Notes under the pieces: model-generated
Seen by the model: only the letters and a program-made list of their open reading frames with translations
Database searches by the model: none
What the model was told of the DNA's origin: nothing
Program-made: the position numbers and the translations under genes
In this document: piece after piece, positions 38,200 to 51,101 of the stretch
Position numbering within the stretch: the stretch's first letter is position 1
Layout of the letters: each line of letters opens with the position of its first letter
Source of the DNA: Rhynchosporium graminicola
Lineage: Eukaryota > Ascomycota > Leotiomycetes > Helotiales > Ploettnerulaceae
Direction: 5' to 3'
Length of the DNA stretch: 64,000 nucleotides
Assembly: GCA_900074885.1 (NCBI GenBank)
Contig: FJUW01000016.1
Span: 159,455-223,454 of the forward strand

Positions 38200-41100
38200 C
38201 CACCGGTATATCTATGAGCAACTATGAGCGAAGAGTTGCAAACCTATAGAGGCACCTATACAAAAATTGAAGGACATCGAGAAAGATTCATGATTCGTTG
38301 CTGTGAGGAGCAAGCTGCCAGAGCGGGCACATAGCGTTTCTGGGTTGATATCTGTTTTATCAGCAAGCAGAGCAGCTGAGAGCTTCAGCAGGCAGTCATG
38401 GAGATGTTCTCTTTTTATAAATGAGCAGAAACTTGCTATGTCTATCTAAGCGACGTCAAGAGCCAGCGGACTCCCACGGTCATACGAATGCATTGTCGCG
38501 GAAAAGTGCCTTTCGGAACAGCAGATGGTCAAGCGAGGGTGGACACTCCAAGAGCTTCTTGCTACGACTCTAGTGAAATTCTGCTCTTCTGGTAGCATCA
38601 GACTTGGTGAAGTGCAATCAGATGATCCACGAAATCACTGGAATGCCCTACCGTGCTCTTCAAATCGATCGCCAAGCTGCGTCTAGAACCGCTCCTTTAG
38701 GGGCATCGAAAAGGCGGAGGTCCCGAAGTATAGGTTGACCAGATCTACACCACGGTTCTAGAAAACGCGGTAATGCAACGGTCGAGTTTCAACAAAACGG
38801 AGAAGATTGCTCTACACGCAACACTAAAAGTCACTCTCGGATCCATTTGGCTTCTCTTTTCGCCTCTCGCAATGGAATCTCTTGCGGAGCTTCTCGGGAA
38901 ACAGCTGGTTGAGGTCAAGGGAACTCTGCACGATCTACACACAATCCTCAATATTCCCGAAGAAACTCTTCGCCCAATCCGTCTCCATCATCCAACATGC
39001 CGTGACTTCTTGCTCGATATGAATCGCTGTGCGGATCCTGTGGATTGGGTAGATGAGAATAAGGTGTACCGGATTATGGCAGATTGCTGTTTGACTTCGA
39101 TGGAGAAAGAGCTCAAGACAGATTTTTGTGACCTGCCTGCATTCGCTGAGTAAACAACTCGCTTAATGGATCCGCACCGGATTAAGCAACTTATCTCCCC
39201 TGATTTCCAATATGTGTGCTTCTACTGGGCGCAACACTACCGAAGAAGCGGTGCAATTCTTTCTGATGATGCCAAAGATCACTTCTTCAGAGAGCATTTT
39301 CTTCACTGACTTGAAGCGGTTAATCTGATAGGAAAGAGTAGTGAGATGGAGGGAATATTCATTCAGGTTATATCGCTCTCTTCTGGATGTGAGTCACATA
39401 CCAGGCCTTCATGCAGTCCATTTAGCTGGCATTTAAACCTCATTTAGAAGATGCCCATATTGCTGCAGCCACAGATGAAGTGAAAAGCTAACTCTTCTAT
39501 GTAAACGATCTATCTTTCGACCCCGACGGCAAGTACCTCGCTTCAGGGTGTTTGGCTACAGCAGCAGGACTCTAGGATGTTGCTTCGAGAAATGCGATCT
39601 CCAGGTTTGAAGGTCCTCTAGAGAAAGTCAGCACAGTGGCCACGTCACCAGACGGGATACTGCTAGCTGGCGGGTCTGACGATTTTACTGTCTAGGTTAC
39701 GGAGCCAAAAACTCAGAAGGTACTCTTTCATCTTGAAGCTCACACTCGCTGGGTAAACACGGTCATGTCCGCGGCAGATAGCAGACATCTCGTATCAGGT
39801 TCCATGGATGAGACGGTCGCCTTTTGGGATCTTTCGAACGGCCAAAAAGTAAAGCGATTCAATAATCGTTCAAGCCCTGTCAGTCATGCTGCTTTCTCCC
39901 CAGACTATTAGCTCATCGCCACGGGCTCTGATGACTGTAGCTTGCCGGTGTGGCATGTTTCATACCTAGAACAGGACCTCATTTTCGTGATGGGAACCAC
40001 GGTGAGTGCGTCAATTCGGTCAGTTTTTGACCAGATGGGAAACAGCTTATACATAGTTCAATCAATAGGACAACCAGGGTTTGGAATACGTTTACCAGTG
40101 CTGAACTCAAGATGCTAAAATTCCACACTAAAGCTGTCTGGAAAGTAGCATACTCGCCTCATGGCCACCATATTGTTTCTGGCTCTGAGAACATGACCAT
40201 TGGTACTTCAAATGGCGTCAACTGGCGCCCAGCTGAATCACCATAGCTCATGTGAGTGTCATAGGCACTTTTGCCTTCTCTCGTGATGGCTGGCTGCTTC
40301 CATCATGATCGTTTGACGATGATTTTCGACTATGGGATACAAGAACTGGACTTTTCTTGGCAAGCTCAAAAGCTTCCAACAGAAGCCGAGCGATTTTTCG
40401 CTGGAAGATGAAACCCACAAGTACCTTGGAACGGACCAGGTCATAAGCCTTTGAAATGACCAACGTTCTCCTGACAAAATGAAGGTATTCGAGGTTCATA
40501 AGAAGGTTGTCACCTGTATGGAGTTCTCTCCGGCGGTCAACTCATCGCATCCGGTTCGGAAGACAGCACAATCAAACTCTGGACCAAAAGCCGCTAGAGA
40601 TTGGGTTCTTGCGTATCAGACATCAATTCACGTTTGGGATGTGGTTCATCAGACATTAGTCGCGCGGTTTGAAGCCTACGAAGATACTACAATGATATGT
40701 TCTTCTCACCAGACTCAAAAGATTATTGCGTCCTGCTCGTCAGATTCAACCATAGCCCTCTGGGACTTGACTGCCAAAGCAGAAATAGCACGTCTCAAGG
40801 ACCATTTCACCCCGGTCAAGTTCATCTTGTTCATTTTTCGCCACCTGGAAGGTGCTCATCTCAGCCTCCGAGGACGAGTTTCTCCAGTTTTGGCCCCTCG
40901 ACAAAGGAATTCCATTGGACACGCAGACTTTCAACTCTCCTGATTTGCCAGTAAGTCTCTCGGCAGATGGTAAACTTGCGGCGGCAACCTTCACAAACAT
41001 GTCCATCAAGATTTGGGATACGGAAATGCTAGACAGAATCGGTAATTTCAACATGGACGCTGGTTATAATTGATAGCTTGTCCTTCAGAAATTGCAGCCT

Positions 41101-41370
41101 GTGTTCGAAAACCAGTCAGGAAGAATTGGAGCTGGCGCCTTTGCTCAACGATTTCTCTTCCGATATATCCTCTGTCTATTTTCTCCAATCGGTTTGTCCT
41201 GGTCCCGTTATCCTTTTGCGTAAATTGCTACAAGTCGAGCTTGAAAGTTTGGACTATTTACCTAAGGAGTATTACCTCATCTTGCCTGGCTACTCAGGAT
41301 GGAGTTTTGGTAATGGGACATGCCACTGGAAGGATTTCATTCACTTATATTTGAATCTGAGCGGCTTTAT
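38200..41370 (+). pseudogene. HET-NACHT-WD40 (HNWD, HET-D/E-like) gene remnant
   Basis: Pieces of one STAND-type incompatibility gene appear in order, spread over three frames with many stops. About 38290-38560 holds a HET-domain relic (WVDICFISKQSS, then CYVYLSDV, then in another frame RWSSEGWTLQELLA). About 38645-38780 holds the end of a NACHT region (SIAKLRLEPLL*GHRKGG...VDQIYTTVLENAV). 38773-39153 holds the following helical segment, still open for 126 codons (LKVTLGSIWLLFSPLAMESLAELLGK...RLHHPTCRDFLLD). 39160-39330 continues with its tail (YVCFYWAQHYRRSGA). About 39500-41050 holds decayed WD40 repeats (HLVSGSMDETVAFWDLS, LIATGSDDCSLPVWHVS, IIASCSSDSTIALWDLT). The ATP-binding first half of NACHT is missing. 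Intact relatives recognise non-self at cell fusion and trigger cell death; this copy cannot. Confidence 0.85.
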
Positions 41371-42351
41371 GGCTGATAGGACACCCAGAAGAGCAGATGG
41401 TGGCGCTTTATATAAAAAAATGATTGAATTCGCAATCACATATTCAATCAAATCTCGTATACTCCCATCTTGTGACGTGAAGTTGGTGAGCAGTCCCGTA
41501 TGAGCACTTGCGGCGTACAATACAATGGCTTATTACCATGAAATCTTCAGATAAATTCTACTACAAGAGGATGTTACGGCATTTTGCTGAGAAGACATGC
41601 ATTCTTCGACGCGCGATGAAGTGGAACTGTGAATAAACAATAGTCTGGGAATATGCTGGAGTTAAATGTAATATTTCTCTATCGGCCGATACGCTCTAGT
41701 CCAGCTCAGAACGATCATTCAGCAATTTCGCTGAATCTGAGGCACGCAACAGATCCGATCTCATGTCATGTCTGCAAGCATGCGAAGACCATGATCTATC
41801 AATGATAGAGCGACTCTATTATTCCCCCCTTCTCAAAATCTTGGTTTCGATGTCAATTGTCGAAGAGGTATCTTTCAGAGGTCAACACGGCTGACTGGTC
41901 TACCTCTATCTCAGGAATGCCGAATGAGGCGTGATAATATGCATGACAGGCGATCTGACTGAGCCAGTACGGAAATCAGACAGGATAGTCCAAGTACATA
42001 TCAATCTCGCTCGTCTTTTATGCAACTCACACAACGTCTTCAGAGGACAGGTACCGAGTCACAATCATTGAAGAGACAAAGGCTTCAGTTCATGATATTC
42101 AATTTATGCATCCCGCACTCATATAATCATTACTCGTACTCGTCATGAAAAAGGAAATGAAAGGTAAAGAAAAACAGAGAGAGAACTGACAATCCACCAA
42201 CTCCAATTCCCCATGATACCTTACGATACAAGAAAAGAAAGAAACCATGTAGAGAGAGAGACGCGATTAAAGGACTGCTGAGCCATGATCTCGCTTTCTC
42301 TCCATCTAAAGAAGCAGAAAAATGCGACCCAAACAGAATTCGAGACAGCAC
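41371..42351. other. Intergenic, no gene seen
   Basis: Lies between the HET-NACHT-WD40 remnant and the 3' end of the Rid1-type gene. A minus-strand ORF at 42351-42130 directly follows the stop of that gene and is likely 3' UTR sequence. Confidence 0.55.
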
Positions 42352-45012
42352 TCATAGCCACATATCATCATTGACAGGCACCTTTCGGCCCCCAGAAAAA
42401 TCCAGCTTCATATCAATCTTTGGCGGTGGCTCCAACGCAGCAGCAGCCGCTTTCTTCGGGCTTTGCCTAACAGGACTCTTGCTCTCAGGCGCCGGACCGT
42501 TCCTCACATCTCGGGTCTCCCAGCCGTCCTCCACAGCAGCGGCGACCCAACACCTCAACCCAGCATGGACACCGCCGTAGAACTTCTCCTTACACAAGCG
42601 CAAGGTACCGCCAAGACATTTCTCCCACCCCGAAACGCGCATTTGCTCGCGTAGGGTGTTGCGTTCCGTGATTGTTGGTAGGCAAGAGAGTATACCGTTC
42701 AGTAGATCAAGATGTGTAGCAAGGTAATTCGTTGCGTCCCATTCGACTCCACCTACGTATGGAGCAGCTGGGACGGGGGGAAGTTCCTGTGGGAAATGCC
42801 GAGCCATGAAGACGTGGTGCGGATTCTGGGCGTCGAAGCTGGTGTTTGTCATTAGAGATGCGATGGTGGAGTTACTGCTCCCGATCATAGTTTCGCTATC
42901 GTGGTGGCGGGCGCCAGGGAGAGCGACAACATTTAGGTTGTGCAGGAAGATCCAGAAGACTTCTTTGGTTACGTTCACGACTTCTTTGTTCCAGACGCGA
43001 TAAGGGCGTGGACGGCGCATGTCTAGGACGAACTCAACGGGTCGTAGGGATTCAGTCGGTTCGGGGTCGCGCAGGTAGGATAGGAGGATTTTGGCGCGGT
43101 GAGAACGTTCGGAGAGTGGGGCCGATTTAAGGTAGGTGAATAGAAGGGAGGCAACGATATTGCGAGTCGTGAACTCACTTGGGCCTTTCTTCTCTTCGTC
43201 GAAGATCATGTGAAGGAGGGCTGGGAAAAGAGTATGTTGGATTTTGTCAAGGTGATGGAGTGCAAGAGCTGTGGTGGAAAGTGCTTTGAGGCAAAGAAGG
43301 ACCTCATGAAGCAAAGCATCTTCATGCTCCTCTCTGTTTTGTAGTTAGCTCTGATAGGAAATTAGAGAGGGTTTGACCTGCCTCCATTCAACCTCCATAG
43401 TCCTGTGTAGCAAACCAACAATCTCCTCCATTCCTCCCTGACCAACAAATCCGTCGGTCCAAGCAACAGTTTCGTTACGAAGCAAAAGTCTCAACTTATG
43501 CAGACGACCAACCTCAACCAATTCTGGTTTCTGGACCTTCCTCAAGTACGAAACAAAATCATCTGGTAGCTGTCCCTTAGCCTTCGCAATGATCGACTGA
43601 GCCGCCGCGACACCAGTCGCGGTTAATGACTTGGCTCCTCCATTCCCACTCTCCGTAGACTTTGTACGAGAATGTTTTCCGAATGTTCCATCTGACTTCT
43701 TCTTGGTTAGTGACATGGATTCCTTACTACTGTTCCTCGACAGCGTAAATGTTCGGCTTCTGGGCCTTTTAGCTTTGACTTCAGGAACAGCCTGGGTACC
43801 AGTAGTAGCATCAGCACTTGAGTCGCTACCATTCGTTCCAGGCCTGCCATTCTTCGCAGCAGCTATCTCAGCCCAGTCTTGTTTGACGAAATCTTTTTTC
43901 ATCGACATTGCGAGACTCCTCATCTTCCCACGTTGATGTTCGGGGATATTTCTCCTATCCAACATGGCTTCGAACTCTCGATCAACATCTTTGTCCTGCA
44001 GAACAGAGTCCGATTGAACGTCTTGTTTTTGAGACCTTCCACCGAAGGCCGACACAGCAGCTAGTACGCGAGAGCCTTTGCTTGGAACAGCCTTGTCCGA
44101 GACATCAGATTTGGCAGATGAACCAGTAATCTGTCTGTCAAAGCTTGGCCGGTTACCTCCAGAGACTCGACGCATCAATTCCGCACTCTTCCTCGATCCA
44201 TTGCTGACCTTCCTGGAGATGTCTTGTACACTAAAGCTACTAGGCAGGTATGGCATCTTTGGCCGTTCGAGACCCTCATTGCGTGTATTGGTAAGAGTAG
44301 GTTGGTAACCAGGTCCCTTGTAAAAATTGCGCTGCTTCCCTGGAGAGTAGTTCTCCGGTGTATAGCGATCTATCTCATCCTCCAGAAACTTCCCACCCAA
44401 GGGCTGCTTGGCAAAATGCTCGCTGGAGAACTGTGCATAGATTGGTGGAGGTCGAGTTGTTTCTATCGGGGACGAAGATACTGGATTCCTGTTTTCTTTA
44501 TCCTTTTGTGCGCGAGCTTCAGCCTCAGCTTCCTTGTGTAGGCTTCTTGAGGATTTGGGCCGCGAGAGGAGTGCTGCAAGGTTGGTGGAAGATTTCGTCT
44601 TTTTCGGCTTGCTGGGCTTTGGTTCTTTTGGCTTTGTGACCTTATCGGTTTCTCTGCTGGCCAGGGATTTCAAAGAAATTGAGCTCAAAGTCTTCTTATG
44701 TAGTGATCTGAATCCCTCCTCATACATAGTATTTGGTCGTTTTACCTCCCTAGACTTCTTCGGAGGTAGTGGTGGGGGTTGTGTTTGTTGATTCTGCTGT
44801 ATTTCTCCCAATGCTCTGGGATGGGGATGATCGGATGGAAGGAAGTGCATTGATTCATAAATAGGAGTATTGATAAACTCGGTGGATGCGTTTCCAGAAA
44901 GCCCGGCTCCAGCAGAGGGTGTTCTCTTATGTAGGAATGGTAGACCAGCGAGGACAGATGATTTGGTGCGCGTGTGATGGTAAGAATCCGGTTGAGGATA
45001 CTGTGAAGCCAT
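42352..45012 (-). CDS. Rid1-type GTPase-binding protein with formin GBD/FH3-like domain
   Basis: Exon 1 is 45012-43378 (545 codons) and exon 2 is 43329-42352, for 870 residues starting MASQYPQPDSYHHTRTKSSVLAGLPF. The frame stays open upstream without another ATG, so this start was chosen. The first 340 residues are disordered, with a polyproline site (TQPPPLPPKK) and basic Ser-rich parts. From about residue 350 the text matches the formin GTPase-binding/armadillo region (DREFEAMLDRRNIPEHQRGKMRSL, then DFVSYLRKVQKPELVEVGRLHKLRLLLRNETVAWTDGFV). This continues into the FH3-like part in exon 2. FH1 and FH2 domains are absent, so this is the separate fungal Rid1-like family, not a formin. A role with Rho-type GTPases in cell polarity is inferred. 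The acceptor at 43330 is chosen because it alone keeps the frame; the AG four bases earlier leads to a stop. Confidence 0.88.
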
Positions 45013-46263
45013 GTTGAGCAACAACAGATGCTGTATACGATAATGGCCAGACGCCCCTCCAAGACTTATGCTGTAGTATTGCAAATAATGGGCAGCATAT
45101 CGATAATGAAGGTCATGAATTTCCGGGCTTTCCACGATCTTTGTTGATCGACAGTTGCGCGGTTGCTAAGGAAACCAAAAATGTCGTAAGCGCGAACCAT
45201 GACCGTTTTTGATGTTCGGGTGGAACCTTTATCGATAAAAGCCTGTTTATTTCCCCGAGATTAATAGCAGACCTCCATTAATGTTCCTAACCTTGGTCTT
45301 GATGGCCGTGAGAAAACAGATCGGAAAGACCACGTAGCGTGGTGACTTCAAAAGGCTGCCTAATTCTCGACTGAAGAGACTTTGATGTCTGCATCTAGCA
45401 ACTAGCAACCACTACTTTCAATTGAGGGTGATGCATCCTTCGATATCAGAATCTTCTGATTGATGCTCACAACTACGAAGGAATCGAAGGGATTATGGAA
45501 CATATAGTCCCTGAAGTTCGACATTCATGCGCTCGATGTCTTTGCATATCGATGTCAACCTCCTAGATATACTAAAAAACCAAGGTAGCAATCACCCGGA
45601 AGTTCTACGATCGAGTGATCGTTGGAATATCTTCACCCTTTCCAAGTGCACTCCCGAAGAGTCTTGTGTAGCTTGCTGTGTTCATATAGTACTTGACTCA
45701 ACGTTAAGGATTATAGATCACAACTTCTGATTAGCCCAAACCGAGGCCAACAACTAGTATAGTACACCATTCAGTGAAGTACCTTTGTTGTTATCTCGCT
45801 TACCGACGATTCAAGCGGCAGTCGAAAGCACAGCGAAGAGGGCAAGCAACTTGAAGATTGACAGGTATAATTCAACATCGCAAAGCAATAGCATCTCGTC
45901 ACTGATGCCGTTGGAATTGCCGTAGTCGTTGGGGCAAACACTGAAGGTGCTTCGTTGCGCTAGGGACCTTGAGGGCGTGATTCTCTGACCGATCGTTCAC
46001 GATGAGCCAGGCTGTCTATTCGTAGCAATGACTAGGTAAGGCTTCTAGAAATGAATGCCTGGTTAAACATCGTTGGTGTGATCTTACAAAATAATTATCG
46101 CTCTCTGTTCTTGTTTTGTCCAAACAGCCCAAGATAGCTAGCTAGCTCTACAGGGCCGTCTAATGCTCTCTAACGATCCTAATATGCAGTATAGGCTCAT
46201 CTAAATATACCCCGTCCCATTTCTCACTTATCATTACATTATCAGTCCGGCAAAATCATTCTC
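45013..46263. other. Promoter side of the Rid1-type gene; no gene seen
   Basis: No supported ORF. Upstream sequence of the gene ending at 45012 and 3' side of the Apd1-type gene. A short AGCT repeat lies near 46137-46149. Confidence 0.55.
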
Positions 46264-47463
46264 CTACCAACTGAATAGACCCTTCTGTCTATCAAAACCC
46301 GCTCGCAGCTGACTCTCCGGCTTAATCAACTTTCCCTGCAATACGGTGAACTTGATAATCCCCTCACAATCCTCCGGCTTAACTCTAGCAATCCACATAC
46401 ACTGCGCAGCGCCCTCTTGCACTTCATCCTGCACCCCCTTCGAAGGAGGCGGACAAACCTCTCCCGCCAATTTCCCCCTCTCAACATCATCCAACCCAAA
46501 AGCATTCGCCTTTCTATAAATCATGACATTCGCCGAGTATTTATGTCCTCCGACATGCGAAATGAAGTATATACCCACTCCACCGGGCCTCTCGTCGTCC
46601 AGATCCCGGTATAATCCGCAGACTCGTAAGTGGCGTTCCATTTCTTTTCTTAACAAGGGTGCAGACTGACCACATCTTGCGTCGCGAGTCTTTTGCGAGC
46701 AGAGAAGTATCAGTGCGCGATGGGGAGAGGGTCGGGATGTGAGCTGCTCTACTGTGGGTAGAGGATCTGCTAAGGATGGAGGCATGGAGACTGGGCGAAG
46801 AGGTGTCGTATTTGTGGGTGCTTTGTTGATGTATTCGGAAACAAGAGTATTAACTGATTTCGGAGTGACGTTTTCGATTATTATGAAAGCCGGTAAGAGG
46901 AGTACTGTTGTAGGTTCTGCGTAGTCTGAAGAATGGGAGGGTGTGGGTATATTCGAGGCTGATAGCATGAGTTTCTGATTAGATAGTCAGAACTTCCATG
47001 TCTCAATTGTAGATGTAGGAAGACTTACCCCATTGCTCTTCACTTCTGCCTTCTTCTCAATGGCTTCCATGAGACTTCCCTCCTCATCTGCAACATCCCG
47101 TACCCAATCCGTCTTTCCCGTCGCAACCAGTATATGAGTATCCCACCCATTTACCTTCCCATACAGCTCATCCTCCTCCTCAATCTTGAATCCCTTGGGG
47201 TACTTGACATGACAGGAAATGCAGTCATGATCGCAATCCTCACCGTCCACTTCTGGATCAACCTTCGGGAATAGTTCCGTACAAGTCACAGTTCCTCTTG
47301 GAGTTGCAATTCCTGTAGGAGTAGCAGTACCAGATATGGTCTGTCGCGCAGTATTCAAAAAGGATTTAAAAGTCGCCGCCATTGTTTTCTTACGCTTTCG
47401 CGGTACTGGGTATCTGGAGGGATTTGAATCATCTTTGTAGGTGGGTAAAGTGGGGCCGGCCAT
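46264..47463 (-). CDS. Apd1/Aim32-type sucrase/ferredoxin-like [2Fe-2S] protein
   Basis: Exon 1 is 47463-47029 and exon 2 is 46974-46264, for 381 residues with a 54-bp intron. The N-terminal part contains a Cys/His-rich strip (CDHDCISCHVKYPKGF) and TGKTDWVRDVADEEGSL. The C-terminal thioredoxin-like domain has RDARCGQSAP with Cys at about 246 and HVGGHKYSANVMIY with the His-X3-His pair at about 285 and 289. Yeast Apd1 and Aim32 bind a [2Fe-2S] cluster through two Cys and two His in this region. Apd1 is linked to actin patch distribution and redox stress; Aim32 acts in mitochondria. No mitochondrial presequence is evident, which favours the cytosolic Apd1 side. The gene shares a 369-bp divergent promoter with the OB-fold gene. 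Confidence 0.9.
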
Positions 47464-47832
47464 AACTTCAAGCTCAATTGTTCATTCCGTAGTGGGGTCC
47501 GAACGCCGTAGCTCGGTACTCCGCAATCAGATCCGTTTTTAGCGTTTTTTATGCTTATCAGATCGTGTAGTGGAATGTAACCAAAAGTTTAGACGACATT
47601 TGTTGTTCTCGGCTGTAGGGAGCGAGAGCTTTATATCAACAAGCTTCAAATATCGAAGGGGAACACAATGGTACTGTGAGACCTACGATGACGCGTCAAC
47701 CACACAAGTTACATCACTTGCATCGAGGAGGAGATCGTTTGGATGCTTATATTCCATTTTAACTCCGGATTTCCTGAATTCCCCGTCAGCTCCGACGATG
47801 CATTAGCTTCTTGATCTGTGGTCAATCCCACG
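47464..47832. promoter_or_regulatory. Shared divergent promoter between Apd1-type and OB-fold genes
   Basis: 369 bp separate the two start codons, so both promoters must lie here or overlap. I could not assign a TATA box or factor sites with confidence. Confidence 0.5.
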
Positions 47833-48948
47833 ATGGCTCCAGGCCTAATATTTTTCACAGGTGCTCCTTCAGCCAAATCTCTTGACTGGGATCAAGATGA
47901 ACTTCTGAACACCTTTATCGACCCTGTCGCCGATTTCATTGGACTCAAAGCAGACCTTACTTCAGCTCCGTCTAGTCGTCCCCAATGGAGGTCTCTTCCC
48001 CTCGACCGTGTACATCTAACAACTGGTCTCACCCAACCCGAAAGTTTCGGCCAACACCAGCTCTTCTCCGGCTACTCGCAGTCCTACAAAGCAGGCGAAA
48101 CCTCCTTCTTCACCACCTCTCAAATCTCCTCAGAATTCTCACAATCTCAACAACTACCTGCCGCCTCGTTTCCCGCAACCCAAGCATCCATATCACAAGT
48201 CCTCTCTCAATTCTACGAAGAATCGTACGCCCGTCATGAAGACGTACCTTCTTCTCAAATAGCGCCTGCTTCAGAAGGACCATCCACATTTACTAGCGAT
48301 GAATTTTCATTCAATTCAGCTTCGTTTGATTCTCTCTATCAGCAATCGGAACCAAAGAAGGAAGTGCCTATTGTAGGCCACTTGACGAATCTCAAAGATC
48401 TTCCAAAAGCACCATATCTAGCTTCCATCCAGCCTCAGACCATGACTGTAAATCTCATCGTGGGCATCATATCAATGCCACAACCACGAGCCATCAAGAC
48501 ACGGCGAGGAGCAGACGTCTCATTGGTCGAAGTCCTCGTTGGCGACGAGACTCGTTCCGGCTTCAGTGTCAATTTCTGGTTATCTGCTTCCCAGCCTGGG
48601 GAGGGGGGTATGAAGTCTGTGCTGGAGGGATTGAGACCACAGGATGTTGTTCTGATCCGGAATGTAGCGTTGAATAGCTTCCGAGGGAAGGTGTATGGGC
48701 AGAGCTTGAGGAAGGAGATGACAAAAGTTTATCTGCTGTATAGGAATCGTGTTGACAAGACGGATGTTGGCGGGCTTTATAGGGCAGCTGAGTTGGTGCC
48801 TCTGCAGGGTATGCATCCACAGGTGGAGAAAACGAGGAGAGTCAGGGAATGGGTTCTGAAATTTGTGGGTATCGGGGCCGTTAAGAAGAAGCAGAAGGGG
48901 AAGCTTTTTGCAGCTGTTGAAGAGATACTGCCGCCGGATACACAGTAA
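47833..48948 (+). CDS. Putative OB-fold nucleic-acid-binding protein
   Basis: Single exon of 371 residues. The ATG at 47833 gives MAPGLIFFTGAPSAKSLDWDQDELL; the frame extends five codons upstream without an ATG. The first 180 residues are Ser/Gln/Phe-rich and disordered. From about 200 to 300 the pattern looks like an OB fold: MTVNLIVGIISMPQPRAIKTRRG, VSLVEVLVGDETRSGFSVNFWL, then LRPQDVVLIRNVALNSFRGKVYGQSL, as in replication-protein-A-like domains. The C-terminal part is basic (GAVKKKQKGK). Single-stranded DNA binding is the likely activity, inferred from the fold pattern. I cannot name a specific orthologue. The hypothetical label would be the cautious alternative. Confidence 0.8.
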   Translation: MAPGLIFFTGAPSAKSLDWDQDELLNTFIDPVADFIGLKADLTSAPSSRPQWRSLPLDRVHLTTGLTQPESFGQHQLFSGYSQSYKAGETSFFTTSQISSEFSQSQQLPAASFPATQASISQVLSQFYEESYARHEDVPSSQIAPASEGPSTFTSDEFSFNSASFDSLYQQSEPKKEVPIVGHLTNLKDLPKAPYLASIQPQTMTVNLIVGIISMPQPRAIKTRRGADVSLVEVLVGDETRSGFSVNFWLSASQPGEGGMKSVLEGLRPQDVVLIRNVALNSFRGKVYGQSLRKEMTKVYLLYRNRVDKTDVGGLYRAAELVPLQGMHPQVEKTRRVREWVLKFVGIGAVKKKQKGKLFAAVEEILPPDTQ

Positions 48949-49208
48949 TCCTACTTATTGAAACTTGAAGCACTGAGAAACCTAAAGTGACAAGCAAATC
49001 CCGAACAGATCAGAAAGCCGCTAAATTACCGCGGCCTCTGCAGGGTAATTAAGTCGACATCTCTACAGTAAATTATTCTCACGAGATCTGCAAGGTCGTG
49101 GTCACAAGATCAATCAAAGACAATAGAACTGGTCTACGAATATGTCTTGTGATGGCACTATATACTTAGTCATTCAAGCAGACCTTTTAAGTAATGCACA
49201 ACCAAATA

Positions 49209-51101
49209 TCAAACAGCTACTTCCCCTCCACTAGCAGTATATCGTCTCTCAGCCGCCTCTCGATCAGCATCAACTCTCCTCATCCTGACTCTCTGCTGTC
49301 TTCCAAAAAGCCCCAAAGCAAGCGGTAGCGGCACAACCACCAGTGCCAGCACAGCCTGAAATATCAGCGTCTTATACATATTCCCTGGCGGTCTATCAGA
49401 CTTATCATCCGCCGTCCCATCGTTAGCTCCCTCCTCCCTCAGCGCATCCGAAACAAGAATGAAAATCCCGCCCAAGAGCTGTCCGCCAGTCCAGCATATC
49501 GTACTCGTGACCTCGGGTGCAACGGGATGCGTGACTTCGATCAGGAACTCGAGAACGATGGGTACGAGACCGAATGATGCAGCGCCGAGAATAGATAAGA
49601 TGACATATGGACCTACGATGGCGCGGGTTTGTGGTGCCCATATAAACGCGAGATACATGATTGCTATGATGGGAACGCAGATCTTGATGGCTAGTAAATA
49701 TGATTTTGTGCGGTCGATTATCGGTGAGGTGATTGCTGAGGTTACTAAGCCGACTACGATTAGGAGGGCGCCGCCGATGCCTGCTTCGTCTTCGGTGAAG
49801 GAGTAGGGTTGCAGCATTTGGTTGATAAGAGAAGAGATGCTGTTGAAGAGGCCCACGTAAACGGCGTAGGGTATCATGATCATGTAGAATTCTGGGCAGG
49901 TGAGCAGGAATTGGAGGGATGGTCGGAGTTGGTGTTTCAGCTGAGTGCCTGAGTGAGAGCTGGGAGTAGGTGGCTTTGCTGTGATGAAGAATGAAGGGAT
50001 TGTAGCAGCAGTAGCCTGAAATCGTTAGTTGCAATCGACCGACTGAATGGATGGTACATACGATGATCGAGACATATAATACCAGACTCGGAATATCAGA
50101 AGCCTTGCTAACCCACGCCGGGCCAATAAGTTGGGCGAGAGCTCCACCAAGAGGATTCGCCAGACTCATAAGTGCTGTCGCACCTACTCTTCCTTGATTC
50201 GTGAACCATAGATCCGAATATCTTGTAGGAGCCGAAAGAACGAAAGGTTGAGACAATCCAATCAAGATCTGCCCAAACATGAGACCTCCAAAATTTCCGT
50301 GTTTCCCTGCTTTGGTCGCGCCATATCGTATCCAATTGCCTACAAGAAGGAGGACTGAAGCTATGATAATGGCTGTCTTGGGACCTCCGCGGTGGAGGGT
50401 ATAGACAACGACCGGAGAAGCCACGACGAACGAGAACAGAAATGCTGTACTGATCCAATTGATACTCGAAGACTTCACATTGTAGTACTCAGCAGCGGTC
50501 GTCGAATTGGCGGAGAAAGTAAGCCACTGGATTACATTAGCAATAAGGCTGGTTGAGACCTACATGTGTAACTTACATCCCACGAAACAATTATATTCAA
50601 AAGAACTAACTGAACCAATCCGAACCACCGTCTCTTGTAGACCTTAAATACAGTCTCACTACTGGCTATCGTATTATCGTCCCCAGTTCCATCATCCACA
50701 CGACCTCGTCGAGGCGATGCAGCCTCACCATCAGATCCGAGCAATTCATCATCACTGCGTATCTCATGCAAGGCTCCCAATTCATCTGCGCCCTTAGGTC
50801 CATCATCACTCCCAGTCAACACATTCGTCTGCGTGGTATTGAAATCACCTTTCCTATCATCCACTCCAGCCGCATTCGCGTTCCCATTTGAGTTCGTCGC
50901 GCCGTTCGAATCCCTATTGTTCAATCCACGCATTCTCAACGGTCGCATAATCGTCCAACCCGGCAACGTCTCTTGTCCAGGAGTCGCTAGCTCATTCACG
51001 GCCACGCCGGTTTTGATTGTCTTCGGCGCAGCGGTGCTGCTGGTCTCTTGAACCTTTGGCTTCTCTGTCGTGCTGACATGGTTTTCTGGTGGTTGCCCCA
51101 T
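49209..51101 (-). CDS. MFS transporter of the FLVCR (SLC49) type
   Basis: Exons 51101-50577, 50526-50062 and 50015-49209 give 598 residues. The ATG at 51101 opens MGQPPENHVSTTEKPK; the frame extends upstream only to a GTG. The first 150 residues are a hydrophilic cytosolic tail. Twelve membrane spans then follow, one in exon 1 (WFGLVQLVLLNIIVSWD), four and a part in exon 2, and the rest in exon 3. Family marks include LTFSANSTTAAEYY after span 1, GQILIGLSQPFVLSAPTRYSDLWF, and NPLGGALAQLIGPAWV. Animal FLVCR proteins carry haem, choline or ethanolamine across membranes. The cargo of the fungal branch is unclear, so substrate is left open. All three exons keep phase 0 and conserved helices. Confidence 0.9.
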
